IMG/VR virus record: IMGVR_UViG_3300023184_000121
Span: 1 to 62,817 of that record
Source of the DNA: a virus
Length of the DNA: 62,817 nucleotides
Strand: one strand, 5' to 3'
Part shown: piece by piece, positions 51,835-59,089 of the stretch
How positions within the stretch are numbered: position 1 is the stretch's first letter
Layout of the letters: every line of letters begins with the position of its first letter
The notes under the pieces: model-generated
The model's input: only the letters and a program-made list of their open reading frames with translations
What the model was told of the DNA's origin: nothing
Database searches by the model: none
Made by a program: the position numbers and the translations under genes

Positions 51835-53694
51835 TTAGAATTCAACAAAAATCGAGGAATCGTCAACGACGCTTTCGTAAGGTTTTTCCCGGGGCTCAGG
51901 CTTGGGAGCGGTCATAGTCGGAACAATTCCAGCCTTTTGGCGCACCAGATAAACCAAAATGGACAGAGAATCGAGTTCGTCGGGGGATTTTGACCGGGTG
52001 CGCTTACAGTACTCCTGTTTGCTCTCCACCCGGACGAGCCCTTTCCCCTTTTGTTTATAGCGCCGGGCAGTGGCTTGCTGCTGCAAAGCTTCATTTCGGA
52101 AGGACGGGACGATCTTGATCCACTCAAACTCCATGTACCGAGCAAGGCCGAAGATCAACTCGGTGACGACGCCCTGATACATCTCGGAAGCTTTCTTGGA
52201 GTCCTCCCCAAGAATATGGGTATCAGACGCCGCCCATGAGTAGTTGATCCCTAGCACTTCGCTGCCAAAGGTAGAGACCAACACGTCGTGGATCCCGGCG
52301 CCGTTGCCCGTGCGGTCAACCGCAAGCCAGCCCGGGGAGATCTTCATGCTCTTGCAGAACTTTGCGATCGCCCCGGCCTGCTCGAGGGTCGGAAGCTTCG
52401 GGAAGTTGATCTGCCCATCCAGTTGGAGCATGGTGCGAACGCCGCCCAAATGTGGGCGAAAGACGCCGTCCTGAGCCGTCCAGCCGTCAGAAGTCCCGAT
52501 TCTCCCGTGAGAGCAGACAACCTGATCGTTCCCCTCGAGCGCCAAGTCGAACGCGGCGCAAGGGATGGTCGGGCCAATGAAACGGACGACGCCTACAGTG
52601 TTGTCCACCATCCCCGGGGTGATAACGCCCATCGCAACCCCCTCGTCCGGGAACCATCCCCGGGCCATAGTCAGAGCCTCGGCAGACTTGCCCTTTGCCA
52701 TGTAGGACATAAACCCGTCGTAGGTTTGAAGCCCGTGATAGACAACCTTCTTCTCGAGGACGTTCTCGCACCGAGCGGCATCTACCCGGAGAATCTTGTA
52801 CCCGTCCCCGGAATCCCACTCGTGGTCGTCCTCTATATCCACAGAGCCCCACCCGGCAACAGGCTTGCATCGGCGCCCAAACTCCGAGGTCTGATCCTTC
52901 GGGTTCGAGGCGCCAAAAATCTTGATGCGCCCCGGGTTTGACCAGTCAGCGCTCGAGAGGATGTTGTTAATGCCCTCCCATACCCCGGCGCCCACTTCCT
53001 CGGCCTCATCCACGACGACGTGCGTGCGCGTCAGGCGCCCCCACCGGGGATGAGAAGGGCCGAAGCGCGGCATGGGATGGAAGCCTCGAAGAACCCCGTG
53101 CCCATGCTCTCCCTTGGGAATTGCGACGAGGTGAATTCCTTGTTTCTTGTCAGAGGTGACGGCGATCGATGCGGATACCTCGTCAGACCCGTCCCCGGGC
53201 CGGACAAGCGCCTGACGGTGAAACGTCTTAATGTTGGCGAAAATGTTCCGGGTAGCGTGCTCCCGGGTCTGAGAGATCACCTTGATGCTGGTATGTGCCG
53301 GATCTCGGAACCAATCGAGGTAGAACCAAGCAGCGGCGCCAAAGGATTTGCCCATCGACCCGGCGCCTTGAATCAAGACCTTGTCGTGCTCGAATAGACA
53401 GCGCCAGACGTCAGCAGAGGCTCGAGGGCGCCAGTTGTACACGTCAGCGCCCCACAAGATGGTAGCAGCGGCCTCGAACTGGTCATTCTCGAGCAGAGCC
53501 TGCACATACTGAAGCATCGTCGCCCGGGCAGTCTCAAGCGTGATCCGAGCCCCATCCGGGGGACGAGAAGACGCCGTCTGTAGAATGTACACGACGGCGT
53601 CTAACAATCCGCGATCCTCATCTGCATCAACGATGCGGCGCACCTCCTCCGCATGGGCAATGCATTCCGCTACCGTCTTGTCCTCGTGCTGCAT
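51835..53694 (-). CDS. terL: Terminase large subunit
   Basis: The 619-residue packaging motor has an ATPase with Walker A GAGSMGKS at 110-117, Walker B VVVDEAE at 226-232 and a coupling segment F-G-A-S-N-P at 260-265, then a nuclease domain with acidic residues in A-F-D-L-A-L-E-G-N-D (D383) and L-A-V-D-R-T (D458) and a late S-P-D-E-L-D motif. The Walker A carries Met before GKS, a small variation. Eight CCCGGG hexamers occur in this gene. It follows a 108-residue gene and a G-rich gap. Confidence 0.93.
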   Translation of the reverse strand: MQHEDKTVAECIAHAEEVRRIVDADEDRGLLDAVVYILQTASSRPPDGARITLETARATMLQYVQALLENDQFEAAATILWGADVYNWRPRASADVWRCLFEHDKVLIQGAGSMGKSFGAAAWFYLDWFRDPAHTSIKVISQTREHATRNIFANIKTFHRQALVRPGDGSDEVSASIAVTSDKKQGIHLVAIPKGEHGHGVLRGFHPMPRFGPSHPRWGRLTRTHVVVDEAEEVGAGVWEGINNILSSADWSNPGRIKIFGASNPKDQTSEFGRRCKPVAGWGSVDIEDDHEWDSGDGYKILRVDAARCENVLEKKVVYHGLQTYDGFMSYMAKGKSAEALTMARGWFPDEGVAMGVITPGMVDNTVGVVRFIGPTIPCAAFDLALEGNDQVVCSHGRIGTSDGWTAQDGVFRPHLGGVRTMLQLDGQINFPKLPTLEQAGAIAKFCKSMKISPGWLAVDRTGNGAGIHDVLVSTFGSEVLGINYSWAASDTHILGEDSKKASEMYQGVVTELIFGLARYMEFEWIKIVPSFRNEALQQQATARRYKQKGKGLVRVESKQEYCKRTRSKSPDELDSLSILVYLVRQKAGIVPTMTAPKPEPREKPYESVVDDSSIFVEF

Positions 53695-53697
53695 GGT

Positions 53698-54024
53698 TTA
53701 AGCACGCAGAATAGGGCAATTTGGATAACGCCTACGGGGCGTCACATAAGCCATAGGAACCCCGACAAGCCTTCCGCCGATAGTCTGCACCTGAGCGTCG
53801 TAACGGACGCGGACGCGGACAATCCTGCCGCTCGTCATGTCCCGAAACGTCGCCCGGGATCTCGTGGTCTTCAAGCAGCGATACGGAGTAATGCCCGTAG
53901 AAGCAGCGGCATTCTGTACCTGAGTCGAGCCAACAGACGTGCCGTAATAGGCGCCGTCAGGTGATGCCACAGATACAGTGGGAGACGCGGTGTAAGTAGT
54001 GCCTCGAACAAATGCGTTTTTCAT
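53698..54024 (-). CDS. Hypothetical 108-residue basic beta-rich protein
   Basis: ATG at 54024 (MKNAFVRGTTYTASPTVSV), three bases between its stop and TerL. It has many Thr/Ser/Val strands and a basic region R-I-V-R-V-R-V-R-Y-D. It might be a decoration or head-tail joining protein given its strands, or a packaging accessory given its place. No family is recognised. Confidence 0.6.
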   Translation of the reverse strand: MKNAFVRGTTYTASPTVSVASPDGAYYGTSVGSTQVQNAAASTGITPYRCLKTTRSRATFRDMTSGRIVRVRVRYDAQVQTIGGRLVGVPMAYVTPRRRYPNCPILRA

Positions 54025-54342
54025 AGCGCACACAAAATACCAGCGTTCAAAAATAATACAATCCCGCGCACCCAAAATCACCTCCCCTAATTAAGCTGCC
54101 TAAAAAGGGGTGGTAAAAAATTTAGGATCCCTATTTCGATAGGGGGGGTCTAATTGGGGTAGGGGGGTCAACTTTTCAAAACATGGACGTAGCGCCTGAG
54201 TGGGTGGGCGGATCCCTTTCGCACCTGCTCGCTGCTGGGGCGCATAGGGGGGCCGGGTGGTGGTGCCCTCCGACGGGAAGCGCAGAGGCGGCAGCCTTGG
54301 CAAGCACGAGCGCACAGAGGCGCATGGTGCATAGAGGCTGAG
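54025..54342. other. G-rich non-coding stretch upstream of TerL (candidate packaging or origin region)
   Basis: About 318 bases without a convincing gene. The plus strand has G-runs: GGGG at 54107, then GGGGGGG-TCTAATT-GGGG-TA-GGGGGG at 54142-54167, which fits the G3+N1-7 quadruplex pattern, and more G-runs to 54260. Just before, CCCTAT-TTCG-ATAGGG (54129-54144) is a six-pair stem with a UUCG-type loop. AGAGGCT/AGCCTCT (54333-54353) overlaps the end of the nuclease gene. Location between TerS and TerL suits a pac/cos site, but this is unproven. Confidence 0.45.
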
Positions 54343-54771
54343 CTATAGCCTCTTAAAGGATGATATCGGAATGTGAACCATCGGTTCGATATCGAGCGAT
54401 TCGCCTCTGTCCCGGCGGCCACCGACACGCACATCATCCAAAGTCGGGATGACCCATCCCGTCGCATCAGCCCACTGCACGACGAGCAGGAATGGAACGC
54501 CGTGCGCCAATGCGAGACGCTGCCCGGCCTTAACCTTGGCAAGGCTCACGATGTAGGTTGGATACTTCTGCCGCTCAACCCGGCGGCACTTAACCTCTGC
54601 CCATGCCTTGATATCCTCTCCTCGGAACAGGGCGTAATCGACCCGGAACTCGACTGGCAATTTGACTGGAATGACCCTCCAAGCCCGGGAAATGGCTATA
54701 GCAACTCCTTGCTCATTAAGGAGATCTGACTCCGACTCATGCCACTGACGCCTGCCAATTCCACATGACAC
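54343..54771 (-). CDS. Predicted PD-(D/E)XK (VRR-NUC-like) nuclease
   Basis: The 142-residue protein reads from a GTG at 54771. Its motif set is E-x(2)-A-x(2)-W then D-Y-A-L-F-R...W-A-E-V-K-C-R (residues about 47-64), P-T-Y-I-V-S-L-A-K and P-F-L-L-V-V-Q-W-A-D, where D47, E59 and K61 would be the catalytic set. The same motif series recurs in phage genes beside terminases. It may cut DNA during packaging or act in restriction evasion. Confidence 0.7.
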   Translation of the reverse strand: MSCGIGRRQWHESESDLLNEQGVAIAISRAWRVIPVKLPVEFRVDYALFRGEDIKAWAEVKCRRVERQKYPTYIVSLAKVKAGQRLALAHGVPFLLVVQWADATGWVIPTLDDVRVGGRRDRGESLDIEPMVHIPISSFKRL

Positions 54772-54810
54772 TGATTGTATTGGGTTATGGGTTAAATGCC
54801 TCGAGTGAGG

Positions 54811-55410
54811 CTACTTACGCTTACCTCGTTTTGGAGGCGGAACGAGGTCGTCCAATCTCGGCTTCGAGAGGTCAACTTCCCGGGCATTCTCAACTTTGAG
54901 AAGAGCCTGCTCTCGAGGCGCCGAGGGACGCTCCACGACCTGAACACTCTCCCCGGGAATGTCTATCGTCTCACCGCTCAGGAAGCCTCTAGGAGCGAAT
55001 TTATCGCCTCTGCGATACAGTTTGAATGTGACTGCCAGCCCGGGATCCTGACGCTCTGTGACAGGCTCCAGCTCCCCGGCAAGCTTGGCATCGATCTGAA
55101 GCGCCAGTAAGCGGTCGAAGTGAATCTCGGTGCCAGCAGGCTTCATCACGGTCTTCGTAGGTATCTCCCCGGCGATCATTTGCCTGAGCAACTCACGCTT
55201 CTCGTCGAGGGCGCACAGAGACCGGGAATGCACCTCGGTCTGAATCTCAGCGATACGCTCCTTGATCCCGGGACGACGGTACAACGAATAGCCCAGCTCC
55301 TTCGGACGGTTAACGTGAGGATGGGTTTGCTTGTACGCCTCTGTCCGGCTTAGCCCTTCAGCGACTAGCCAACAGAAGCGCTCTTGGAGACGGTCGTCGA
55401 GGCGCGGCAT
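54811..55410 (-). CDS. terS: Terminase small subunit
   Basis: The 199-residue protein starts at the ATG at 55410 (MPRLDDRLQERFCWLVAEG); longer frames contain an implausible Cys/Ile-rich leader. The helix-turn-helix-like part (R-F-C-W-L-V-A-E-G-L-S-R-T-E-A-Y-K-Q-T) and R-R-P-G-I-K-E-R-I fit TerS proteins that recognise the packaging site, followed by a helical oligomerisation part and a Pro/Lys-rich end. Two genes separate it from TerL. Confidence 0.78.
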   Translation of the reverse strand: MPRLDDRLQERFCWLVAEGLSRTEAYKQTHPHVNRPKELGYSLYRRPGIKERIAEIQTEVHSRSLCALDEKRELLRQMIAGEIPTKTVMKPAGTEIHFDRLLALQIDAKLAGELEPVTERQDPGLAVTFKLYRRGDKFAPRGFLSGETIDIPGESVQVVERPSAPREQALLKVENAREVDLSKPRLDDLVPPPKRGKRK

Positions 55411-55608
55411 AAAAGAAAAAGAAGGAACCGGGAGCGGGAAACGCGAGAGGGGGCGCCACTCACAGAGGCGTACGTTCCCACGGTGTATTATTTTTGTACA
55501 GTGTATAATTATACTACACACTAGGCAATTATCTGTCGCTGATAGGCATAAATTGCCGATAATTAGTCTGAGCTTGACAGTGTACCTCAAAACCCCCTAT
55601 GTACCCCA
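55411..55608 (-). promoter_or_regulatory. AT-rich control island before the terminase/structural genes
   Basis: About 198 bases with no gene. It holds a 12-base palindrome GTATAATTATAC (55503-55514) containing TATAAT in both directions, and crossed inverted repeats: GGCAATT (55524-55530) with AATTGCC (55551-55557), and AATTATC (55527-55533) with GATAATT (55558-55564). No TTGACA-like hexamer lies at a standard distance. It is a good candidate for the start of the late transcript that runs into terS. Confidence 0.5.
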
Positions 55609-56013
55609 TTAAATATTCCCTTTGATGTCTGTATTGAAGTGTTTATCTACCTCGCTCTTCTTGAGCTTAAAGATCCCGGCGAGCGCTGGGTTCTCCCGCA
55701 TGATAAATCGAGCGTAAGGTGCGGCGAGCGGGTCTGATATCTTGAATGCGCTTTCGGTGCGTACGGTTTCGATATTGGTTCGCCAGCGCAGAACCTCGAA
55801 GAGCATAGCGATACTGATGTTGCGTGCTCCTGCCCGGGAAGCGGTGAATGCCATCTCGGTGAGCTTGACTGCGACGTGCGGGTTCGCCTCGTGATACCGG
55901 GTAAACTTTTCCATGAGAGTGAGCCGCTTGTCTTCCTCGGGCTCTGGCTTATCAAAGTTGAATTCTGGCTGCCCGCCGTTGAGCCAGTGATCTGGATCGT
56001 GAGGGTCATTCAT
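55609..56013 (-). CDS. Phage protein of the 'YARFIM' hypothetical family
   Basis: The 134-residue protein (MNDPHDPDHWL...) has the pattern F-T-R-Y-H-E-A-N-P-H-V, G-A-R-N-I-S-I-A-M-L-F-E-V-L-R-W and P-Y-A-R-F-I-M-R-E-N-P-A-L-A-G-I-F, which recurs in many phage genomes as a small conserved protein of unknown function. The ATG at 56013 was chosen over an earlier start because it gives the typical length. It is preceded by a regulatory-looking gap. Confidence 0.65.
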   Translation of the reverse strand: MNDPHDPDHWLNGGQPEFNFDKPEPEEDKRLTLMEKFTRYHEANPHVAVKLTEMAFTASRAGARNISIAMLFEVLRWRTNIETVRTESAFKISDPLAAPYARFIMRENPALAGIFKLKKSEVDKHFNTDIKGNI

Positions 56014-56222
56014 AGTCTGTTTCTGTACACTCCTGACCACCTTGTTTAGGTGTTTACTCTGTAGAACCGTACTTTCGTACGATTAATAGGGAAGGGAGCG
56101 GGGGTGGGTTAGGTATTCTGATAGCGATCGAACTCAAGCCTCCCCACTGGATACAAGCTCTGTCGCTTTATAGCTATGTGGCTTTGTAGCTATGTATCGA
56201 TTGGGTGAGATGCGGATGCTCC
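56014..56222. promoter_or_regulatory. Control region with tandem repeat and small palindrome
   Basis: About 209 bases without a gene. GCTTTATAGCTATGT (56165-56179) and GCTTTGTAGCTATGT (56181-56195) are 15-base direct repeats with one mismatch and a 16-base period, reminiscent of iterons or operator pairs. CGTAC-TTTC-GTACG (56068-56081) is a five-pair hairpin. A G-run (GGGAGCGGGGGTGGG) lies at about 56095-56109. Confidence 0.45.
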
Positions 56223-56504
56223 TCATCTGAATGTCCTGTAGCTGAGTGTGTGTCCGTTTCGATCGAGCCAAGCCCGGCAGGCTTTAAGAACGCTCGTGGA
56301 ATCGCAATCTGGCCTGTAGGAGGCGACGAGGTCTGGGTGAGCGACGCTGACCCTGTAATGATGCCCCCGGAAGCCGCCTTCCTTATCGATGGCAGGAGGC
56401 GCCGTGTTGACGTGCAAGGCCTCCCGGCGTGCTGATGTGTCAACCTTGCTGTCGTCCTTGTGGGGATCCACCCAGAACCCGGCTCGTTGAGTCAGGGTCA
56501 TCAT
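56223..56504 (-). CDS. Hypothetical 93-residue protein
   Basis: The ATG at 56504 overlaps the upstream stop as ATGATG. The protein reads M-M-T-L-T-Q-R-A-G-F-W-V-D-P-H-K-D-D and ends W-L-D-R-N-G-H-T-L-S-Y-R-T-F-R, a mixed basic/acidic chain. The adjacent start-stop overlap and the sense-like composition support a gene; no domain is seen. Confidence 0.55.
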   Translation of the reverse strand: MMTLTQRAGFWVDPHKDDSKVDTSARREALHVNTAPPAIDKEGGFRGHHYRVSVAHPDLVASYRPDCDSTSVLKACRAWLDRNGHTLSYRTFR

Positions 56505-56788
56505 TTGGTGTCCTCCTTGGGAGCGAAGATCTCCACCAGTGTTTTGCCGTTGCTGAGGGCTTCCCGGGCGATGTCCCGGACGGCGTCCATGCGGTCGGGC
56601 AGCGAGATGACCCAATCGCAGTCCCGGAGGCGCTCGAGGGCTGCCTCGAGCTTCTGGATGCGAGCGGCTGCCTCGAGCAGCAATGCGTCGGTCTGTGCTT
56701 CATCGATTGGAGACATCTCCCCGCAATCCCCAGACCACCTCTTAGGAACGTATACGCACCCGCTCATCAGGCGTGTAGTGAGATTCAT
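56501..56788 (-). CDS. Hypothetical 95-residue helical protein
   Basis: ATG at 56788, overlapping the MazG-like gene by four bases. The central part (A-L-L-L-E-A-A-A-R-I-Q-K-L-E-A-A-L-E-R-L-R) is a coiled coil of the kind found in short phage accessory proteins, and the N-terminus has two cysteines. No function is assigned. Confidence 0.6.
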   Translation of the reverse strand: MNLTTRLMSGCVYVPKRWSGDCGEMSPIDEAQTDALLLEAAARIQKLEAALERLRDCDWVISLPDRMDAVRDIAREALSNGKTLVEIFAPKEDTK

Positions 56789-57249
56789 TTTTCCTCCTTC
56801 ACGAATACTCCCCCGGGAAGCATTTTACCCTTTCGGTCTTTGATTGTTTCGTACGCTACGTTGAGGCAATCCACTAGCGTGGTGCCCTTGATCTCGCATA
56901 GGTTAATAAGGCAAACGACGGTGTCTCCCACCGCATCCACAAGCCCGAGATGATCGTCCTTTGCAATTGCGTCCGCCAGTTCACCCATTTCCGACGCCGC
57001 TTTAAGGTACTGCGACGTTGCGGTGGAGTTTTGGATGATTCCACGGTCGCGTGCCCAGCGCACAACCTTGTCTTCGAGGTCTTCGTATTTTGGCGCCTCG
57101 GGCGACGTCGGCCTATCGGAGAGCGTCACCTTGTTCGAGCGATGCATGACTGCGCGAAAGTCGATGCTACTACTGAGCCCGGCTTGCACGGCGGCATATT
57201 GGAATTCTCGGACGATGGATCTGAGTTCTGTTTCTAGTTCTGTTGGCAT
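56785..57249 (-). CDS. MazG-like nucleotide pyrophosphohydrolase
   Basis: The 154-residue protein carries the MazG-like set S-E-M-G-E-L-A-D-A-I, then D-A-V-G-D-T-V-V-C-L-I-N-L-C-E and, near the end, I-K-D-R-K-G-K-M-L-P-G-G-V-F-V-K-E, where the ExxE and the later D would bind Mg. Such enzymes hydrolyse NTPs or alarmones and can reset host stress signalling. The ATG at 57249 was chosen because the upstream part of the frame is low-complexity. Confidence 0.85.
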   Translation of the reverse strand: MPTELETELRSIVREFQYAAVQAGLSSSIDFRAVMHRSNKVTLSDRPTSPEAPKYEDLEDKVVRWARDRGIIQNSTATSQYLKAASEMGELADAIAKDDHLGLVDAVGDTVVCLINLCEIKGTTLVDCLNVAYETIKDRKGKMLPGGVFVKEEK

Positions 57250-57506
57250 GGTTTGATTTTGATAAATGTTGGAGTTGCCGGGCCTACATAGGCGCCGATG
57301 ATGTTGAAGTCGAAGTACTCGAGCGCCTCGTCGTGGGTCATATCCCGGCAAAGGATTTCGATGACCTTGTCGAGGTCGTAGATGGCCTTGCATTGACTCT
57401 CGAATCCCATTTGCACGCCCACAAAGGCTTCGTCAAAGCCGTCGAGCGTGAGGATGGGTGCTTGTTCTGGGTCGTCGTATTCTTCAAGGAATTCTTGAAT
57501 GGTCAT
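57234..57506 (-). CDS. Small conserved phage protein (EYFDFNIIGAYVG motif)
   Basis: The 90-residue acidic protein contains I-L-T-L-D-G-F-D-E-A-F-V-G-V and A-L-E-Y-F-D-F-N-I-I-G-A-Y-V-G. Both motifs are typical of a small phage protein family found beside nucleotide-metabolism genes; its function is unknown. It overlaps the MazG-like gene by 16 bases. Confidence 0.75.
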   Translation of the reverse strand: MTIQEFLEEYDDPEQAPILTLDGFDEAFVGVQMGFESQCKAIYDLDKVIEILCRDMTHDEALEYFDFNIIGAYVGPATPTFIKIKPCQQN

Positions 57507-57537
57507 TGGGTGATGTTAGTTTGGAATCTCAACCAGT

Positions 57538-57555
57538 AAACGCCGGGCGGCGTTT
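57538..57555 (-). terminator. Seven-pair hairpin AAACGCC/GGCGTTT
   Basis: AAACGCC-GGGC-GGCGTTT forms a perfect tetraloop hairpin about 32 bases upstream of the start at 57506. Together with the stronger hairpin at 57574 it separates two transcription units. Confidence 0.5.
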
Positions 57556-57573
57556 GGTGATGAACGGGAAAAC

Positions 57574-57603
57574 CCCCGGCCCGTCATGTGACGGTGTCCG
57601 GGG
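57574..57603 (-). terminator. Rho-independent terminator
   Basis: On the minus strand CCCCGG-aca-CCGTCA-CA-TGACGG-g-CCGGGG forms a strong stem with a small internal bulge, followed by GTTTTCCC, nine bases after the stop of the 72-residue gene (57612). Position and T-run fit termination of the upstream unit. Confidence 0.7.
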
Positions 57604-57611
57604 CGTTTCAT

Positions 57612-57830
57612 TTACTCGCCGTGCTCGAGTTCATGGGTTATCTCGCGCACCCGCTTCTCGGGAAGTTCCCCGGCAAGGCGTGAGGTTAATTCTGCGAGCG
57701 AGTCGTGTTGGTGCCGAATGAACGCCAACATTTGGCGCATCGACAGCATCACGCTGTCTTGATCTTCGAGGGTATTTTTAAGCTCCCGAATCTTTCTTTG
57801 AAGCGATGCAATGCTTGGAGGTTTCTTCAT
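57612..57830 (-). CDS. Hypothetical 72-residue coiled-coil protein
   Basis: ATG at 57830 in an ATGA overlap. The sequence MKKPPSIASLQRKIRELKN and the following residues form a continuous heptad-like helix with a break near the middle, so it likely forms an oligomer. No catalytic residues or family are seen. Confidence 0.65.
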   Translation of the reverse strand: MKKPPSIASLQRKIRELKNTLEDQDSVMLSMRQMLAFIRHQHDSLAELTSRLAGELPEKRVREITHELEHGE

Positions 57831-57991
57831 GGAATATCTGGCTCAGGAGTGTTGTCCCATTCTTTCCCGCAATCGAGGCAATGCGACTCGTACTGACACT
57901 TTGCCACAACGACGCCCCTACACTCGGGGCACTCCCATTCCGGCTCTTCGTCCCGGGGATCTGAATCTCCGGGGAATCCTGTGCTTAACAC
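57827..57991 (-). CDS. Small zinc-ribbon protein, GTG start
   Basis: A 54-residue protein with four cysteines in two pairs: E-W-E-C-P-E-C-R (C21, C24) and H-C-L-D-C-G-K-E-W (C38, C41), plus C32. The GTG at 57991 has a strong GGAGGTGTCGC site right before it, part of the end of the upstream gene, which decides the start. It is coupled to the next gene by ATGA. Confidence 0.7.
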   Translation of the reverse strand: MLSTGFPGDSDPRDEEPEWECPECRGVVVAKCQYESHCLDCGKEWDNTPEPDIP

Positions 57992-58245
57992 GCGACACCT
58001 CCAAGCAGCGCACGCATCCCGGCGCCGTAATAGGCGTCCTTGATGCGGTTGATGGTATCAGATGATACCCCGGGAAACCGGGATTCCCGGAAGTCCTGAG
58101 AGACGTGCTTCTCACCGACGTACACGAGCCCTTGCGGAACGTCCGGGGTAGGCTGCCTGACAGATCGGTAGATGATCAGGTTGCAGTCCTGATCCATCTT
58201 CCCGATAAAAATCCCGTCGTCGTAAATGGTTTTGGTTGTTCTCAT
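57985..58245 (-). CDS. Hypothetical 86-residue protein
   Basis: ATG at 58245 (MRTTKTIYDDGIFIGKMDQD). Small beta-rich N-terminal half and a C-terminal helix with Y-Y-G-A-G-M-R-A-L-L-G-G-V-A-C. Its terminal codons GGA-GGT form the ribosome-binding site of the zinc-ribbon gene. No known domain. Confidence 0.65.
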   Translation of the reverse strand: MRTTKTIYDDGIFIGKMDQDCNLIIYRSVRQPTPDVPQGLVYVGEKHVSQDFRESRFPGVSSDTINRIKDAYYGAGMRALLGGVAC

Positions 58246-58415
58246 TTTTCTAAACGAATCTCGGTTGCTGATACCAGCATCACCGCTGTCGCGGCCAGTA
58301 TCAACGCAACTGCGACCAAACTTTCGATCGGGTTCATGTATTGCCCGTAGAAGCGGATAGCCAGAGCGTCTGCTAGGCAGAGCGCGAATGCGGAGAAGAA
58401 AACGAAGTATTTCAT
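58242..58415 (-). CDS. Small two-helix membrane protein
   Basis: The 57-residue protein starts at 58415 (MKYFVFFSAFALCLADALAI) in an ATGA overlap with the upstream gene. Two hydrophobic helices (about 3-18 and 30-47) are joined by a short polar loop, with a short charged end. It is probably an inner-membrane protein of the early region, perhaps for superinfection exclusion or host membrane remodelling; this is speculative. Confidence 0.65.
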   Translation of the reverse strand: MKYFVFFSAFALCLADALAIRFYGQYMNPIESLVAVALILAATAVMLVSATEIRLEK

Positions 58416-58750
58416 GCTTTGAATAAGGTGAAGAGGATTGAGGTGAATTCTGTTGAGACGACTATCTTCCGGCCTGCCGGATGACGAATGTAAGCAAAGG
58501 GGGTAATTCCCGCGCACTGGAGCACCGTGACGGCTTGTGTGGACTCGCAGTCGATGTCGTAGTCGTACTGTCGGGTCAACGCCCTCTTGTGCCCCTCAAA
58601 CGTGATTTTGACGCGCTGCTTTAGGGTCTTGGTGGGCTTCAATAACTTGACGCTGATGATGTGCGCCGTTGGAATCTTCCGGGCATCCCCGGCAAATAAC
58701 ACGGCGCCCAATTCTTCGGCGAAGGTTTGTTTTGTTGGTTTGGTCTTCAT
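58412..58750 (-). CDS. Hypothetical 112-residue protein
   Basis: ATG at 58750, coupled by ATGA to both neighbours. Basic N-terminal half (MKTKPTKQTFAEELG...LLKPTKTLKQRVKITFEGHK), then Y-D-Y-D-I-D-C-E and beta-like end segments. Not recognised. Confidence 0.65.
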   Translation of the reverse strand: MKTKPTKQTFAEELGAVLFAGDARKIPTAHIISVKLLKPTKTLKQRVKITFEGHKRALTRQYDYDIDCESTQAVTVLQCAGITPFAYIRHPAGRKIVVSTEFTSILFTLFKA

Positions 58751-59007
58751 TTGAGTCGTGCGAATACGGTTGGCTTTTGGTCGATGGGCAATTCCCGGAG
58801 AAGGGCGTTGCAGGCTGCCTCGTGAGCGAATTTGGCGCTGTCTTGGTTGCCCGTGTAGATGGCTTCATCAATCTGGTTAAAGTTCTCGTCCTTTGTTTGG
58901 GTGACCCATGAGGTCGTGCCCCGGTCGTACCAAGTTTCCACAAAGCGCCCTTCGACGTTACAGTGGATTTTGATGTAGTGATGTTGGGCGGCTGATCCTA
59001 GTGACAT
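58747..59007 (-). CDS. Hypothetical 86-residue protein
   Basis: ATG at 59007 (MSLGSAAQHHYIKIHCNVEG). Alpha/beta protein with Y-D-R-G-T-T-S-W-V-T-Q and a C-terminal helix. It is the first gene of a four-gene overlapping chain that ends with the zinc-ribbon and coiled-coil genes. Confidence 0.65.
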   Translation of the reverse strand: MSLGSAAQHHYIKIHCNVEGRFVETWYDRGTTSWVTQTKDENFNQIDEAIYTGNQDSAKFAHEAACNALLRELPIDQKPTVFARLK

Positions 59008-59046
59008 AATGAATTAATGAGGTGATCGGAGCGGGATTGCTCCCTC

Positions 59047-59076
59047 CTCCCTTCTGATCGGGCGACCAGAAGGGAG
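59047..59076 (-). terminator. Ten-pair stem-loop after the gene at 59090
   Basis: CTCCCTTCTG/CAGAAGGGAG (59047-59056 with 59067-59076, ten-base loop) lies 14 bases after the stop of the exodeoxyribonuclease-X-C-like gene. No T-run follows on the minus strand, so it is a probable, not certain, terminator. Confidence 0.5.
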
Positions 59077-59089
59077 ACGGGAACCATCG

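Noticed and set aside
54168-54542. Pro/Arg/Ser-rich minus-strand frame through the G-rich block
   Set aside because: It overlaps the end of the predicted nuclease and its composition follows from G-runs; no domain or ribosome site.
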